From Dysidea avara (lineage: Eukaryota; Porifera; Demospongiae; Dictyoceratida; Dysideidae): 64,000 nucleotides of DNA. Location: assembly GCF_963678975.1 (NCBI RefSeq), contig NC_089281.1, forward strand, positions 4,675,277-4,739,276, written 5' to 3'. How positions within the stretch are numbered: the first letter of the stretch is position 1; every line of letters starts with the position of its first letter. Made by a program: the position numbers and the translations under genes. Shown here piece after piece: positions 35,636 through 47,900 of this stretch. The notes under the pieces are model-generated. The model was not told the origin of the DNA. It did no database searches and was given only the letters and a program-made list of their open reading frames with translations.

Positions 35636-35770
35636 TAGACTTCAGACCACAGGGGTCTAAGTAATTTAGTAACCCTCAGGCCCTGTAGTAGCGCCTTCGC
35701 TTCGCTCAGGCGCCACGACACAGGGCCATCGGGTTACTAAATTACTTAGACCCCTGTGGTCTGAAGTCTA
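35636..35770. repeat. Perfect-looking hairpin with a GC-rich loop
   Basis: Arms 35636-35688 and 35720-35770 include TTAGACTTCAGACCACAGGG and its complement. The loop is CpG-rich (CGCCTTCGCTTCGCTCAGGCG). It resembles the hairpins at 36727-36880 and 61538-61655 in design but not in arm sequence. Confidence 0.8.
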
Positions 35771-36110
35771 ACTATTACTTAAAAAATTGAAATATGCCAT
35801 TCTGTTGATATTATAATTTTTTTCAATGATTTATATACAGGAAAATCTGTTCACTATTTGGGGATAAAATTTCCTTCCTATGTCTTTCTTCATGTCCATG
35901 ACCTATTTTTAAATGTACATAACAGTGATAATTCTCAAGCAAATTTTCTTTTTGTAGATTCGCTTTGCCATTGATCTCTACAAGAGAAACCAATGTGTTG
36001 ATATGTATCCAATCTATTCAAACTCACATGTTCATAGAGAAAACCCTATATCATTACTAATCCAACAACTGAATGTGTTACTGTATAATACTCTCAATAG
36101 CAGCTTGACA

Positions 36111-36366
36111 TATGTGACCGGATTTACGAAAAGGTACCTTTTTCACACACAAAATTTGACCCATTTTTTGAACTTTAAAGTTTTATAAGTTTTTGATTGT
36201 GGCATATAATTGCCTGAAATTTTCCATGAGTGCAGCTACAGTATTTGGTTGCAGTTTTATACTAAGAGTAAGTTAATCAGTATAAGGAGTCAAGTGTTAC
36301 ACCGTTTTGTTTGCTGGTATGTAAAATGTGTGGAAAAGGTACCTTTTCGCAAATCCAGTCACATAT
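36111..36366. mobile_element. Short TIR element (MITE)
   Basis: The inverted ends are about 40 bases each and start TATGTGACCGGATTTACGAA on the left, against TATGTGACTGGATTTGCGAA in complement on the right. Both include AAAGGTACCTTTT. The length is about 255 bases. A solo end-like string lies at 39958-39976. Confidence 0.7.
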
Positions 36367-36572
36367 TATATTGAAATACGTCAAGCGATTAGCCAATAGA
36401 ATTAGTATTACACTTGTTTGTCTAGGTCCCTTGACAAAAATCTATAATACTAATTTGATTGGCTAAAATAGTGTGGTGTGTTTATATTAGAAGTAAATGT
36501 CCGATTTGACAACTATTGTTACCATAGTGATAGATGCCCCAAAGGTATGACACAATATGGTTACTTAGCAAC

Positions 36573-36698
36573 GGTTGCTAGGTAACCGTTGCTAAGGTAA
36601 AAGTCTTTTGAGACCATAGCAACGGTTGCCAGGCAACGGTTGCTAAGTGTGATTGATTTTTGCAGTGGTTATTTTTTGAATTTCTGTTGCCTAGTAAC
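36573..36698. promoter_or_regulatory. Three RFX X-box-like palindromes
   Basis: GGTTGCTAGGTAACC (36573-36587), GGTTGCCAGGCAAC (36624-36636) and GTTGCCTAGTAAC (36686-36698) each fit the GTTRCY/RGYAAC X-box pattern bound by RFX factors. They lie in repeat-rich DNA with no gene start nearby, so they may be a property of an element rather than a promoter. Confidence 0.4.
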
Positions 36699-36726
36699 AG
36701 TTGCTATGGTTGTCGGATTGATTTGC

Positions 36727-36880
36727 AATAGGACGGATGGCTGTGGTATTCGGGATTAATAGTGCGAGCATTGTAAACAGGAAGGAGTAAAATAGTGCGA
36801 GGCGAAGCCGAGCACTATTTCCTTCCTGTTTACAATGCGAGAACTATTAATCCCGAATACCACAGCCATCCGTCCTATTA
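36727..36880. repeat. Hairpin, arms about 70 bases
   Basis: AATAGGACGGATGGCTGTGG (36727 onward) pairs with its complement ending at 36880. Both arms contain ATTCGGGATTAATAGT and ACAGGAAGGA. The loop is GAGGCGAAGCCGAGC. Confidence 0.8.
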
Positions 36881-37157
36881 CATATACTTATATTTTAACC
36901 ACTAAGTTCATACCAGAGCAACAATGTTGTTTACTACCACTGTGTACTTGACTTATTGTGATCACAGAGTTGCACATGTCACAAATAATTTCAAGTGTCA
37001 TACGTTGTTATACAGTGCATCATGTGTCACTATGGCAACAACACCCACCATTAGAGCTTCATTACATATACTGTATTTGTAAAACTAAGGCTATAGTTTG
37101 TAAGATATAATGGTATTGGTTTTCATTTCAGTTGGAATCTGGAATGTATACCCTGCA

Positions 37158-37166
37158 TGTGTGTGT

Positions 37167-37251
<85 letters not shown>
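37158..37251. repeat. (GT)n microsatellite
   Basis: Nearly uninterrupted GT repeat that runs straight into the head of a SINE family B copy (GTGAGGCAGCATAGCC). Confidence 0.95.
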
Positions 37252-37253
<2 letters not shown>

Positions 37254-38172
37254 AGGCAGCATAGCCAAGTGGCTAGAGCATCGGCCAGGTAATCGAGAGG
37301 TTCCAGGTTCGATTCTCGGTTATGCCAATTTGGTGTTGTTTCCTTGGGCAAGAAACTTTACTCACATTGCTCCGGTCTACCCAGCTATTTAAATGGGAAC
37401 CTGGTGGCCTGGTGTCATCTGGGGAAGCAGCCCACCCAGCTGTAACGTCAATGGGTACCTGGTGTTTATTGGGGAAGCAAATTCCCAACTGTCCTTGTCT
37501 CGCTTGGCAGTGTTGGGGTCGTTGTTAGGGATGCGGCGATTATGCCGGCATGATTTCGAGCATAATAGGTATGTGTGGGAATCAGGAATTATGCTAGCAT
37601 TTTGAGGTGATTATAAAGCTTTAACAGTAGGAAAATCTGCAGACTGCACAATTTCGTTCAGAAAGATCGAAATACTCTAATAGAGCAGTCAGAAACTCTA
37701 ATATAACAGACACTGAATATTATTTACTCTAATGAAGCAGTTACATTGAAACGAAATACTCTAATACAGCAACCAGCTAAAGAATTCAAGACTATTGGAA
37801 ACATAAACATCAATGACAATGGTCTGATACAGCAATAAACTGGTATTACTAGTGGCATAATTGGAATAATGGGCAATTCTCAAAAGCATAATAGGTGATT
37901 TTTTGAGCACTGCTCAAAAGCATAATGCTCAATTTTTGGAGCATAATAGCCTCATGCCTAGTCGTTGTGGAACTTCAGGTTCTATGACCTCTCTCTGTGA
38001 GACCTGGACAGTCCTCCTGCGGGTTACTAGCCCTGCCTCAGGAGAATTTTCCTGCACAAGGCTCAAGCATCTGGCTGGTGCACAGACATCCTAGTGCTGG
38101 TTCACTGGGTAGCAATAGCAGTACCTCGCACAGCTACTTTAGGCTTTGCTTTCCTTGCTTTTGCTTTGTGAG

Positions 38173-38204
<32 letters not shown>

Positions 38205-38242
38205 TGTGTGTGAGTGCGTGCGTGCGTGCGTGCGTGTGTGTG
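37252..38242 (+). repeat. SINE family B, split by a hAT MITE, with a (TGCG)n tail
   Basis: The head has GCATAGCCAAGTGGCTAGAG (A box) and GGTTCCAGGTTCGATTC (B box). The body is interrupted at 37526-37960 and resumes with ACCTGGACAGTCCTCCTGCG. The 3' end AGGCTTTGCTTTCC is followed by (TGCG)n and GT repeats at about 38168-38242. Its order matches the uninterrupted minus copy at 57552-57958. The head looks like a tRNA but is part of a retroelement. Confidence 0.8.
37526..37960. mobile_element. hAT-type MITE inside a SINE
   Basis: The ends are TAGGGATGCGGCGATTATGC and the complement TAGGCATGAGGCTATTATGC. The flanks are an exact 8-bp duplication, GTCGTTGT, at 37518-37525 and 37961-37968. The interior has GCATAATAGGTATG-like repeats and three copies of the CTCTAATAGAGCAG motif near 37671-37766. 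Confidence 0.85.
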
Positions 38243-38429
38243 TGATATTTATACCATGGGCATATCATATAGCTAGGAATATTCAAGCAACTAAGCTTTC
38301 ATGAAACTGTAAAATATGATTTTTGCATTTTAAAATAATTCACGAGATAATAGCCATATGTGTAAACCTAAAAACATTTCACGATTATACTTTCACGAAG
38401 CTTGTCCCTCAAAATTTTTGGCTACATGG

Positions 38430-38911
38430 TTAAGTACTATGCCTCATGTATATGTATGAATGCATGAGCCCGAGGGCCATAGTAATTTTAGTCAGGAGAA
38501 GGCCAGCGTAACGACCACTTGGATTATAACCAAATGCCACGACTGGTGGATATGTAGATAGGGAGGTATTCTTGGTAGAAATATTAATAGTATCAAGAGT
38601 CGCTCATACAAATATTGTGAATTCTTGATAGTATGTACTTACCAATTGTGTTCTTGCTAAACTTGTAGCTAATTTGTACTCGTTGATCTTCTGTAATGCA
38701 CTAAGCAGTTTCTCCCATGTAGGCTGTAATCCATTCTTATCAGCCAACCAGTAGCGATATACCCTAACAAGAGCTTTCATTGGATTATCGTGATATTTAT
38801 CACCAAGTCTCTCCAACTTGTCAATGGGAACACACAAAGCACATCCAAGAACAAACCACTTGGGATTAACTGACATTGTTAACATTATCAAATTCCTGAA
38901 CTGTAACTTTC
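38430..38911 (-). CDS. Death-domain exon and terminal exon of the 7TM-ZU5-Death gene
   Basis: Exon 38643-38911 (TTTTACAG acceptor, GTAAGT donor) encodes residues about 831-920 with a Death-domain pattern: LQFRNLIMLTM, WFVLGCALCVPIDKLERLG, then MKALVRVYRYWLADKNG, PTWEKLLSALQKINEYKLA. The Trp in YRYWL and the WEKLLSAL helix are family marks. The last exon, 38430-38570, follows a TTTCTACCAAG acceptor in phase 0, begins NTSLSTYPPVVAFGYNPSGR, and ends in TAA. It is the reason I close the gene here instead of joining it to the CARD exon 12 kb further on. Confidence 0.72.
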
Positions 38912-41900
38912 CTGTAAAATGTGCATAAAATATAAAATGAATACAACAGGACAAGTAAGTACCATACATAAAACCTTTATATAATATCAAATCTGGTGTA
39001 GTTGTGACCTAGTTTGGGAAAACTGGTCTTATCACCAATTTAAAAGTAGCAAGATGTGCCAGTTTTAAGTATTCAGTGTGTTGTAACTCACCAATGGTTG
39101 AAGCTACATTTACCAAATTTTCACACATGTTATACACCAATTCCTTACCTTCCAGTACAAGTAGCCAACAGCTACATTTTACATAGTTTTTAACTTGATG
39201 TTGACTGTATCAAGTGAGCTCCAATAAGGGTGGTGGGAGGAGGTAAAGTGAGGGCAAGAAAATGACAGATGAACCTGTAGCAGTGGCAGATCCAGAGCCC
39301 CCCTCTCCCCAAAAATAATTCTGTACACAAGATCAAGGTACTCCAATAAAGCAGTCAGTCAAATACTCTAATAGAACAGTCACAATGTGTATGAAAATTG
39401 CATCTGGAGCACCAGCCCACGCATGAGCGCACTTAGCTACATAACCTGCAGAATAATTAACTTGGTCCTTTGAATATTGTTCTTATATGAGAATGTACTT
39501 TAGGCACAATGACTGTCACTAATCCCTACATGTAGCTCTTGATTAATGTATACCACTTAGAAAGTATGATCTATTACTATGATTTGTGTGAAAATTTTAG
39601 TTCTAAAACATGTGAAATACGTGAAAGACTAAAGCGTTTAGGGGCACAAGGACCCCTGCTTTGTAGAGCTACCTACTACTCTGGTCATGGTGTACCAACC
39701 TGGACTTGCTCCTGCATAGGAAAGAATTAGGATAAATTATGGGCCATTGAGATCTCACAACTGGCTACAGCACAGGTCTTTATTCAAAACCACAGAGCTG
39801 TATAGTCACAAACAACCATCCCCAGGCTGGCCAGAGCTCCATTAAAGCTGTACATGCAGCTTGCTACTGTGTTTGGGAAAAGCAGCAGACCACTTAACTA
39901 AAGTCTAACTGATTTTGACTGTGAAATTTGATGGCAATAAGACCGCATGATTTTCCAAGATCCAGTCACATATTACAATAACGAGTGCAGGTTATTTGAA
40001 CTTCAAAAATTATCCTATGTTAAAATGACTGTTCAATTAGAGAGTGTGTACTTATCACAACACTTCCCCAGGAAGAGGTCATAGCCATGGGAAGCCTTAA
40101 ATGAACAGAATTATAAGGTTTCAAAGTGACTAATGCGATAATTATTTTAGAGACGCTTATTCACTTTAAGGTGCTAGAGAAGCTATTTTGCATGATTTCA
40201 TGACAAAAGCAAAGCTATTTAATGAGGTATGACTGCTTTAAAAATTGTACAATAAGTAATGTATTTAGTCATTAAACAAAGAATTTAGCTGCAGATCCCA
40301 TTGACTGTTCTATTAGAGTATATTGATATCATTTAATGGTTTCTGACCCCACCCCCTAAAAAAACAAAAAAACATGTCTGCTATTGTTTAAGGAACAGAG
40401 GGGAGAGGCAGTAGGAGCCCAAGAGATAGGGCATTATTACTACTACTGGATTCACTACTACCGTTGTTTCCTTGAGCAAGAAGCTTCACTCCCATTACTT
40501 CAGCCACTCAGTTTATGAATTTATGCAAAATTTAAATGTTTGGGAATATTTATTCTCTGCAATATAGTATAGTTGTCATATTCAGTAATTACAGTTCCTA
40601 CACAAGGGTATTATTTCTTCTTGCATATTACACATAATATTATTTTGTGAATTTCTTATTAATATGGAATGTGTGCATGTAGTTACCTGAATTAAATTCA
40701 TCTTCATCAGGGAGATGTTCAATACTGTCTGTACTTCTATATCCTGAATGTGTATATATTTAGTGGATCACTAGTCATATATAACTTATTATAACTGACC
40801 ACTTGTGCAACTTCCAATATTTTTCCGTTTAAGAGAAGAATCTGACTCACTTGAACTAGCCCCAAACATGTCTACAAGACCATATCAACAATACAGTGTG
40901 TTTATATTGTGATAGTCTTACCAATACTGGGAACTGTTAGCTTGCCAGCAATAATTTCTGTACCACAAGTAAGTTGGTAGTTCACATATTTGAATGATTC
41001 AAAGAAGAATTTGTCTTGAGCTTGTACCACCACATTGACACATGGTGGGTAGAGCTTCTTATCCATTCTTAACTGTAGCTCCTGCAAACGTCCATTTTCA
41101 TAATATTGATGAAAGTCTACATCTTTCTGGCAAATCTACAAAGGTAGGAACACACTGCTTATTATAGTTTTGTTTACTTCCATCAGTACATAACGTATTT
41201 ACCCAACTACCTTCTTCATATTGTTTGTACCTTGTTGTGTGATAGTATCACAACTTCAGCCTTGTCCTGAAAGTGATGTCCTTCACACTCAATGGATACT
41301 TGGTCACATCCTTGTGTGAATGAAAACTCTGACAATGTTGTATACCCCAATTCACTTCCATACTGGTCTTGTAATTTCTAAATATTATACATTATAAATG
41401 CAAACAGTCAGCTATTTGTCCTCACCTCCATACATGTTTGTATTAACGGTACAATACAGATGTGAGCAGTCCATTTAGTTTTAAGAGGGGTCATTCCATG
41501 TCAAATCAACAAGGAATTTAGGATCACCTCCCAGATTTTGACGAAACTTGGTGTGTTTGTAGTACCTGTGGTGCTTATCACTCATGCAAATTTTTAGCTC
41601 AATACATCCCATAGTTTCTGATTTATGACTACAAATATTTTGATTATTTCATGAAAATTTGGTCCATCTCTAGTTACAAAATCAACTGCAACTTTGTACT
41701 GTGTCAATATTTTAAAACACAATTTTCACTGATGGAAGACTGTTGATTGACCTTTCCAGTGATCCCTAAATTATGGGATATCTACTTAATTATGGTTCAA
41801 AAGTACTTCATTGAAAACTTTAATCCTTTATATTTTGAAAAATGCTGCTTGAAATTTTTCAAATTCTTTTGTGAATAATGATTGGGTCATAGTCTATGTT

Positions 41901-44900
41901 TGATAAAAATTTTGTGGTGGGACCACAATGGGCTCAAGAGATATAATGAATTATGTTGTGGTATGTAGTGGAATTTGCAGTCTATTATTGCTGTATTGGA
42001 ATGTACACCTCCAATAATCACTTGCAACAAGGCCATGCCAAGTTTGTCTTACAGAGTGAAGGTGTCTAGGTACATTGCAACCTATATTAGTGACCACCTG
42101 TATTGAAAGACCATCCATAAGCTGCAGCTAATTTATACTTTAATCGGATCTTAATGTATAGCACCAAAGCATCAATCTTTTCTAGCAAATCCAAAAATGG
42201 TCCTTATTAGACAGGTTGACTATAAATGAGATCATCATGCATCCATAAACACATTAATGTTGTACCATCTCTTCAGTTATACCTTATTTATTAAGTAAAA
42301 TCTTGCCATAGTGCACTTACATACATATCCCCACTCTACACTATTCAAGTTACGTACACGGCTGCATAGGTACAACAGACCTCCTCAAAAAGGATATCTG
42401 GGTACCTTGATAGCCTCATAATCTTACTTTATAATTTTACGTATGTACATTTTGGACCCAAGACAAGTCTGTGGTTTCTCAAAATGAATACTTCATCGGG
42501 AATAGAAGAGTTACACTGTATACAGTAGATGCATTACTTGTACCAAGAGTTTTTATATTATTAACACTTGCTTGCACCTTAATGCGTGATTTATAGTACT
42601 AAAATTAATGGTTTTTCAAAGTATGTTTGTGTTCACGTTTTGAAGATCAGTACAGGTAAATCTAAAATATGTGGTCAACATGTTTACTTTCTACGTGAGT
42701 ATGTGTATGAATTTATGACTTGATCTTCAAAGTGGTCGTGAATGTAAAGTAATGTAGTAATTAATGAGGTACAATTAATGCATGTATATGGTAAAACCCC
42801 TCCATTGCTAGGACCATAATAAAGTGCTCATATTACAGAAGCCACAGAAGTATCTTGGTCTAACTGTATGTACACCGCTAGAGTGGGAGTACAGTGTATA
42901 AACAGGTGTCCTGGTTATCAAGGTATCCGGTGTCCTGGTTATCAAGGTATCCGGGTATCCCTTCTGAGGAGTTCTGTTGTATGTATCTATGTAGCCATAT
43001 ACGCAACTTAAATATGGCTAAGTCCACTACAGTGGGATTCAACTTAATAAAGAAGGTACTTGTGAAGAGATGGTACAATATTTACATGATGTTTATGGAC
43101 ACATGGTGGTCAGATCTATAATTTATAGTCAACCTGTTTAATAAGGATCATTTTTGGATTTGCTAGGAAGGGTTGATGCATCGATGCTATGCATTAAAGA
43201 AGTATAACTTAACTGCAGCACATAGATGGCCTTTCAATACAGGTGGTTACTAATACAGGTTGCAATGTACCTAGACACCTTCACTCTGTAAGACAAACTT
43301 GGCATAGTCTTGTTGTGAGTGGTTATTGGAGGTGTACACTCCAATACAGCAATAATAGATTGCAAATTCCACTACATACCACAACATAATTCATTATATC
43401 TCTTGAACCCATTGTGGTCCCACCACAAAAATTTTATCAAACATAGACTATGACCCAATCATTATTCACAAAAGAATTTGAAAAATTTCAAGCAGCATTT
43501 TTCAAAATATAAAAGATTAAAGTTTTCAATGAAATACTTTTGAACCATAATTAAGTAGATATCCCATAATTTAGGGATTACTAGAAAGGTCAATCAACAG
43601 TCTTCCATCAGTGAAAATTGTGTTTAAAAATATTTACACAGTACAAAGTTGCAGTTGATTTTGTAACTACAGATATACCAATTTTTCATGAAATATTCAA
43701 AATATTAGTGGTCCTAAATCAGAAACTATGGGGTGTATGGAGCTAAAAATTTGCATGAGTGATAAGCACCACAGGTACTACAAACACACTAAGTTTCGTC
43801 AAAATCCGGGAGGTGACCCTAAATTCCTTGTTGATTTGACATGGAATGACCCAGAGGCTGTTTCTGTGTCATAGCAATCACAGCATATTTGTTGTTAGGA
43901 ATATCAGTAAGTGCCAGCTTGTCTACTGCAATGCAGTAGTAACAAAAATGGTCTATTTTTATAGAACCATAAGGTCTGCCAATAGGAAACCTTCCACCAT
44001 CAATGGTAAACATGGATCCTTCAATTATATCACTTGGAGAATGTATACTCTTAACAAATTGTAGATTGTGTGCATTCATTGGGGTTGCAATATCAGCAAA
44101 ATGTGGTAAACGTAATTCAATAGATTTCTGTAATTCCACATCCATGCACAGCCAGTATATGGCAGACACAGGTGATTTGTTAGTGAACTTGACGTTACCA
44201 ACTAAAGTGGCTGCAAATTTCAGTTCTGCTAGTACTCCACTGGGGATGGCTCCAGTTGGAACTACAACAGTTACTCCATGTTTGTATGAGTGAAATACTC
44301 CTCCTCTTTCATCAAATAAACCAACTTCAATGTCACCAATCAAATTTTTAGTGTCAACTGGTGAATGTGCAGGAACCACCTCAACTGGAACAACAAAAGT
44401 TAGCCACACATATGACAAGTAAACTAGTACTGTACAACAGGGAACTTTGATGAAGAACTCTCTGTGTGAGGCTTTAATTTGTCAAACTACTCATAACAAA
44501 CTCTCTGAATTAAGGGACAAAGATTTTAATCTCATATATACGTTTTTACCTCTGAAAGAGGAAAACCTCTATATTACAACAAGTATATAAACTACAGAGC
44601 TTTTCCCAACAAAATAAAGTGAAGAGATAAAACTGTCGATTTGCTACCAACATCAAAGTCAATTTAATTACCATATAATATTCTTTTTACCACATCAAAA
44701 AGAATTTCGAGTAAAGTAGAGTCACCACTTTACCACTATAAGCTCCTAATATAGGCTTAAATCTCTCGGTCCATTTTAGAGAAGTTCAACTGTAGGTGCC
44801 TTTGAGTCCAGCCAGCACTAAGTATCAGAGGATGCATCTACCATTGGTCAACATCTCATTTTATGAAAAGATTCGTGAAAGCTTTCTGTCAAAATTTCTT

Positions 44901-47900
44901 GTTGTACAGTATATACCATGCAGGCACAGGAATTTTAATTTTCGGTGAAAACAAAAATCTTTCTTATATCAATGTGCAACCAAAAATTTAATGTAACATA
45001 AACTGCCATGCAAACTATTCCCTGTGTGCTATATATAGTAGATCTGCTGCATACCTGTATGTACATGTAGACTCCTTGACTATAAGAAGTATGACAACAG
45101 TGAATTGGTGCATACAAAACAAACGTACCATGTGGTATGTGGGATAATGGCCGTGTACTAACTGAGATTGGTTCACAATTAAATTCAACAAATAGTGTTG
45201 AGAAGTCATCAGACTTGTGGTATGACTTGTTAGTTGTATCACATAGATTTGATGCGTACTGTAAACACGTTTCTCTCTTATCACTATAGTCCACATCACA
45301 TGTATGAGACAAGTACTCATACTCCAAAGCACTACTACATTCAACTGGGGGCACACATTCCACCTGTTTGGGTATGGGTAGTGTGACACACCTGTAAATC
45401 TCACTGGGTTTTTGTATTTCTACCTTCCTTACATCTTGCATTTCTGTTTTGTTGGTTTCTGAAAAACTGTTACAAATATAGTCAAAGGTAAGCTTGTTTG
45501 TGACTTCTGTAACAACTTCTGATTTTGATTGCAAGCTAAATATTGGACGTTCATGCTTTGTTTGATGACTTTTAAGGGTTATGCTTTGAGGTGGTCGTAT
45601 CTTTTTGCTCTGCTTCACTGTTCTCTTCTTGAATAACCTCTTAATTCTTTGCGGTATATGAGAAACAAGACATTGTAATACCAACACCAGCTCGAATACC
45701 TTAAGTATCGATTGTAGAACAAGCCATGCTGATCGCTTTCCTTGCGCGTCTTCAACACACTTATTAGTAAAAGTAACTTTAATCGATGAGGCTGTTAAAT
45801 GGTAACACAGCAACACCAAATACACATAGCCTAGCAGCACTCTTAGTAAACCTCTTGCTAAAACCTCCCTGGCTGATGTTACATATATCTGACCTTTGAT
45901 TTTTTTAATAGTAAACCACAGCTTGGTATAATTGATGATAAACAAAGTGGTTCCGACCGTACCAATCAGCACCAGTACAAATGTTAGTATCACTACTGCT
46001 GTGAGTAGTGAGCCATTTGCTGACAGGAGTATAACAATGATTGTAAAAGTTAATAGCAAAACAGGAACATTGATACTGTAGAAGATGTATTTGGATTTAT
46101 GTATTGAATGTTCATACAATAAATAAAACTGGTAGGCTGCTGTCACTAGCAAATTGTTCATTAAACTAGCCACAGATAGTATTTCAAATATTTCAGTAGT
46201 TACTGCAAGTTGTCGGCTGGCCAGGCTATTCACCCCGATAGTTAATAACACATAATAAGTGGCACTGGTAAACGACCACACACAATAAGTTGACACTATG
46301 CACACAAATGAAGCATGTTTTCTCACTGATTGTCTCTTCTCCCACAGGATTAGTCCACACCAACAAGTAATGATTAATAATAAAGTGAAGAAATAATGAA
46401 GTGGATATAATAAAGAGCTAACCAGGAAGTGCTCATGGTACCCCAGTAATCCTTGTTACCAATACAGGGGCTGATCCAGGAATAAATGAAAGGGGGTGGC
46501 TGGCTTAGTTCACAAGCTTTACATGTGCAGTAAGGGTGTAGCTATACACTGGTGAGAGAGGTGACTGCAGACAGCGTGCGGAGCACGAGCTGTCTAGGGG
46601 GGTCTGGGGGCATGCCCCCCCAGGAAAATTTTTAAAATTAGGTGTTCAAAACATGCTATTTAGATCAAATTTTACTTAGTTTCAAAACTTTTGTTCTTAT
46701 ACAGTAACTGTTGGCTGCTACTGCTACTGCCCTAACTACACTATAGTGTACAGATACAATATCCTAAAAGGGTCCCTTTAGGATAAATTGTATCTGTACA
46801 CTGTAGTGTAGTTAGAGCAGTAGCAGCTAAGAAAAGCAGTAGCAGCTAACAGTTACTGTATAAGAACAAAAGTTTTACCGTAGCCCCCTTCCCTCCACCC
46901 TGAATCCACCAAAGAATTAGATTGAATCTGGAAGTGATTTTGACTGAAAAGAACAATTGTATGTAGCTACTAGCTAGAATTTCAGACAGTGTACTAGCTG
47001 TTTAGAAGAAACACTGTAAAGCTAGCTACAGCATATAGTTTAAAAACTTGTTGGCAGCTGTGCTATTATGTCCATTTAACAACTGCAGCTGTAAATGAAC
47101 AAAACCATAATAATAAATGTCCACCTGAAGGTTTTGCTTCAAATAAAGTGCACTGTTAGTGTAGATGCCATGTGCTAGTTTGTACAGATGTCCAGGTCTA
47201 TTTTAGATTATTTTAGATCAAAAGTTATAGCCCAACAAGGACAGAATCCTCTAAGTGAAACCCTTACTACTGATGGAAGTAACAGTGACAGTGAAGTTGG
47301 GGAAGAAGGTTTGATTGACAATGAGACTGAGTCTGGAAGTGAAACTCCAGTCACAATCACTAATGAAAGTGGTATCAACAATGACAGTGATGGGAATGAA
47401 TGTCAATCTCAGGGCATAAATGAAGAGACAGAGGCTACCCCTTCCACTACTGAAAGTATTAGAGTTAATGCGGATTTCATTGAAGCAGCTAACTGGCCAG
47501 ATAATTTGACAGTGAGCCTTCAACAATCAACTGGTGAGCTTTGCCGTGAGGTTGCACCAGAAACTTTCCATGATAGTGATCCTGTTGAATTTAATAGCAA
47601 TGGTGAGCCATCTTATCCTAACGTGAACTTTGTATCTAACTCAGAATCTAGTGATATTCTGCAAGTGGCCATTAGTAGATCAAGAATAATAAAAGATCAT
47701 GAAAAATATGAATTGATTACTTCATCACAAAGCAATCTAAGGAGCACTGATTTTGACACAGTCTACTTCACTGTTTCTGGAGGAAGGAAAAGAAAACAGA
47801 TAACTTTTCAATCTCGATGGCTTCAAGATTACAAATGGTTACGTTATGGTTTGGAGAATAGTCAAGGAGGATGGTGTTTGCCCTGCATTTTGTTTTTAAC

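Noticed and set aside
37255-37330. A tRNA gene
   Set aside because: The A- and B-box-like head belongs to a dispersed SINE family with body and tail. No convincing acceptor stem was seen.
25899-38911. Joining the CARD exons to the 7TM-ZU5-Death gene
   Set aside because: The Death exon ends in phase 0 and the CARD exon needs phase 1. A phase-0 exon with a stop (38430-38570) follows the Death exon directly, and a receptor gene lies between.
41488-43852. The fold-back element as an intron
   Set aside because: No GT-AG pair at its borders keeps the frame. The flanks are a direct repeat of transposition type and the arms are inverted repeats.
44935-45128. C-terminal extension of the 7TM frame to its first stop
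   Set aside because: It lies beyond a phase-compatible donor (GTACGT) and looks like intron sequence. It would become the true end if the ZU5 link is wrong.
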